From: Pagrus major
Lineage: Eukaryota; Chordata; Actinopteri; Spariformes; Sparidae
Direction: 5' to 3'
Assembly (NCBI RefSeq): GCF_040436345.1
Contig: NC_133223.1
Coordinates: forward strand, 30,119,493 to 30,183,492
Length of the DNA: 64,000 nt
The position numbers were made by a program, and so were the translations under genes. The notes under the pieces are model-generated. The model worked only from the letters and a program-made list of their open reading frames with translations. It searched no databases and had not been told where the DNA came from. Below, one piece after another: positions 63,831 to 64,000 of this stretch. Positions within the stretch are counted from its first letter, which is position 1, and each line of letters starts with the position of its first letter.

Positions 63831-63930
63831 GGTTTGTACAGTTGGTTGGACAAAACAAATATTGTGAAAGTGTCACTGGGCTCTGATCAATTCTGATGGC
63901 ATTTCTCAGTATTTCACCAATTTTTACAAA
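63831..63930 (+). repeat. Exon-like block shared by units 2 and 3, copy 2
   Basis: GTTTGTACAGTTGGTTGGAC to TTTTTACAAAACATGG, preceded by a 45-base pyrimidine tract and TTTTCAG. Followed by a short CGATTAAT-type remnant (63930-63996) at the window edge. Confidence 0.75.
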
Positions 63931-64000
63931 ACATGGAGAAAATAATCAGCAGATTAATCCATAACGACAACAATCATTAGTTGCTGTCCTATACAAAACA

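Noticed and set aside
1-64000. CRISPR arrays, operons, prokaryotic or viral genes
   Set aside because: None seen; all tandem repeats are microsatellites, coding repeats or duplicated vertebrate modules, and genes are intron-split.

Overview
The window is vertebrate nuclear DNA. The intron-exon structure, gene content and fish-type dispersed repeats point to a percomorph-like teleost. Five conserved genes can be rebuilt exon by exon with GT/AG junctions and matching codon phases. They are ZNF142 (+, 3' part only, 1-4643), PLCD4 (-, 5413-18353), CNOT9 (-, 20301-25129), USP37 (+, 26646-37521), and the pair YBEY (-, 39398-41201) and MCM3AP/GANP (+, 42043-55343). The assembled reading frames give about 771 aa for PLCD4, 299 for CNOT9, 960 for USP37, 168 for YBEY and 2107 for MCM3AP. 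These are close to the family lengths, apart from MCM3AP, which is about 130 aa longer than the human protein as I recall it.

Layout: the first four genes keep the order and relative orientation of human 2q35 (ZNF142-PLCD4-CNOT9-USP37). YBEY and MCM3AP are head to head, as on human 21q22.3. The two blocks meet in the 1.9 kb between USP37 and YBEY. CNOT9/USP37 and YBEY/MCM3AP share compact divergent promoters. ZNF142/PLCD4 and USP37/YBEY converge tail to tail. The genes have unrelated core cell roles: transcription factor, phosphoinositide signalling, CCR4-NOT mRNA decay, deubiquitination, mitochondrial rRNA processing and mRNA export. They are neighbours by descent and not a pathway.

The accessory region is 55.4-64 kb. 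Here a duplicated module carries two small genes I do not recognise, each with a TATA box, a short noncoding first exon, an ATG-TTC start a few bases into exon 2, a Cys/Pro/Gly/Tyr-rich product ending in W-x-x-C-x-P-C, and a separate 3'-UTR exon with AATAAA. Gene A (57352-57531) encodes 59 aa with four 8-residue repeats of the type DPCYTSxW. Gene B (61151-61508, one extra coding intron) encodes 87 aa. Flanking blocks of the module recur a third time at 63219-63930, so a third gene is predicted just beyond the right edge. This array is the best candidate for an undescribed system here. Around it lie a LINE reverse-transcriptase fragment, a tRNA-derived SINE and several families of dispersed fish repeats.
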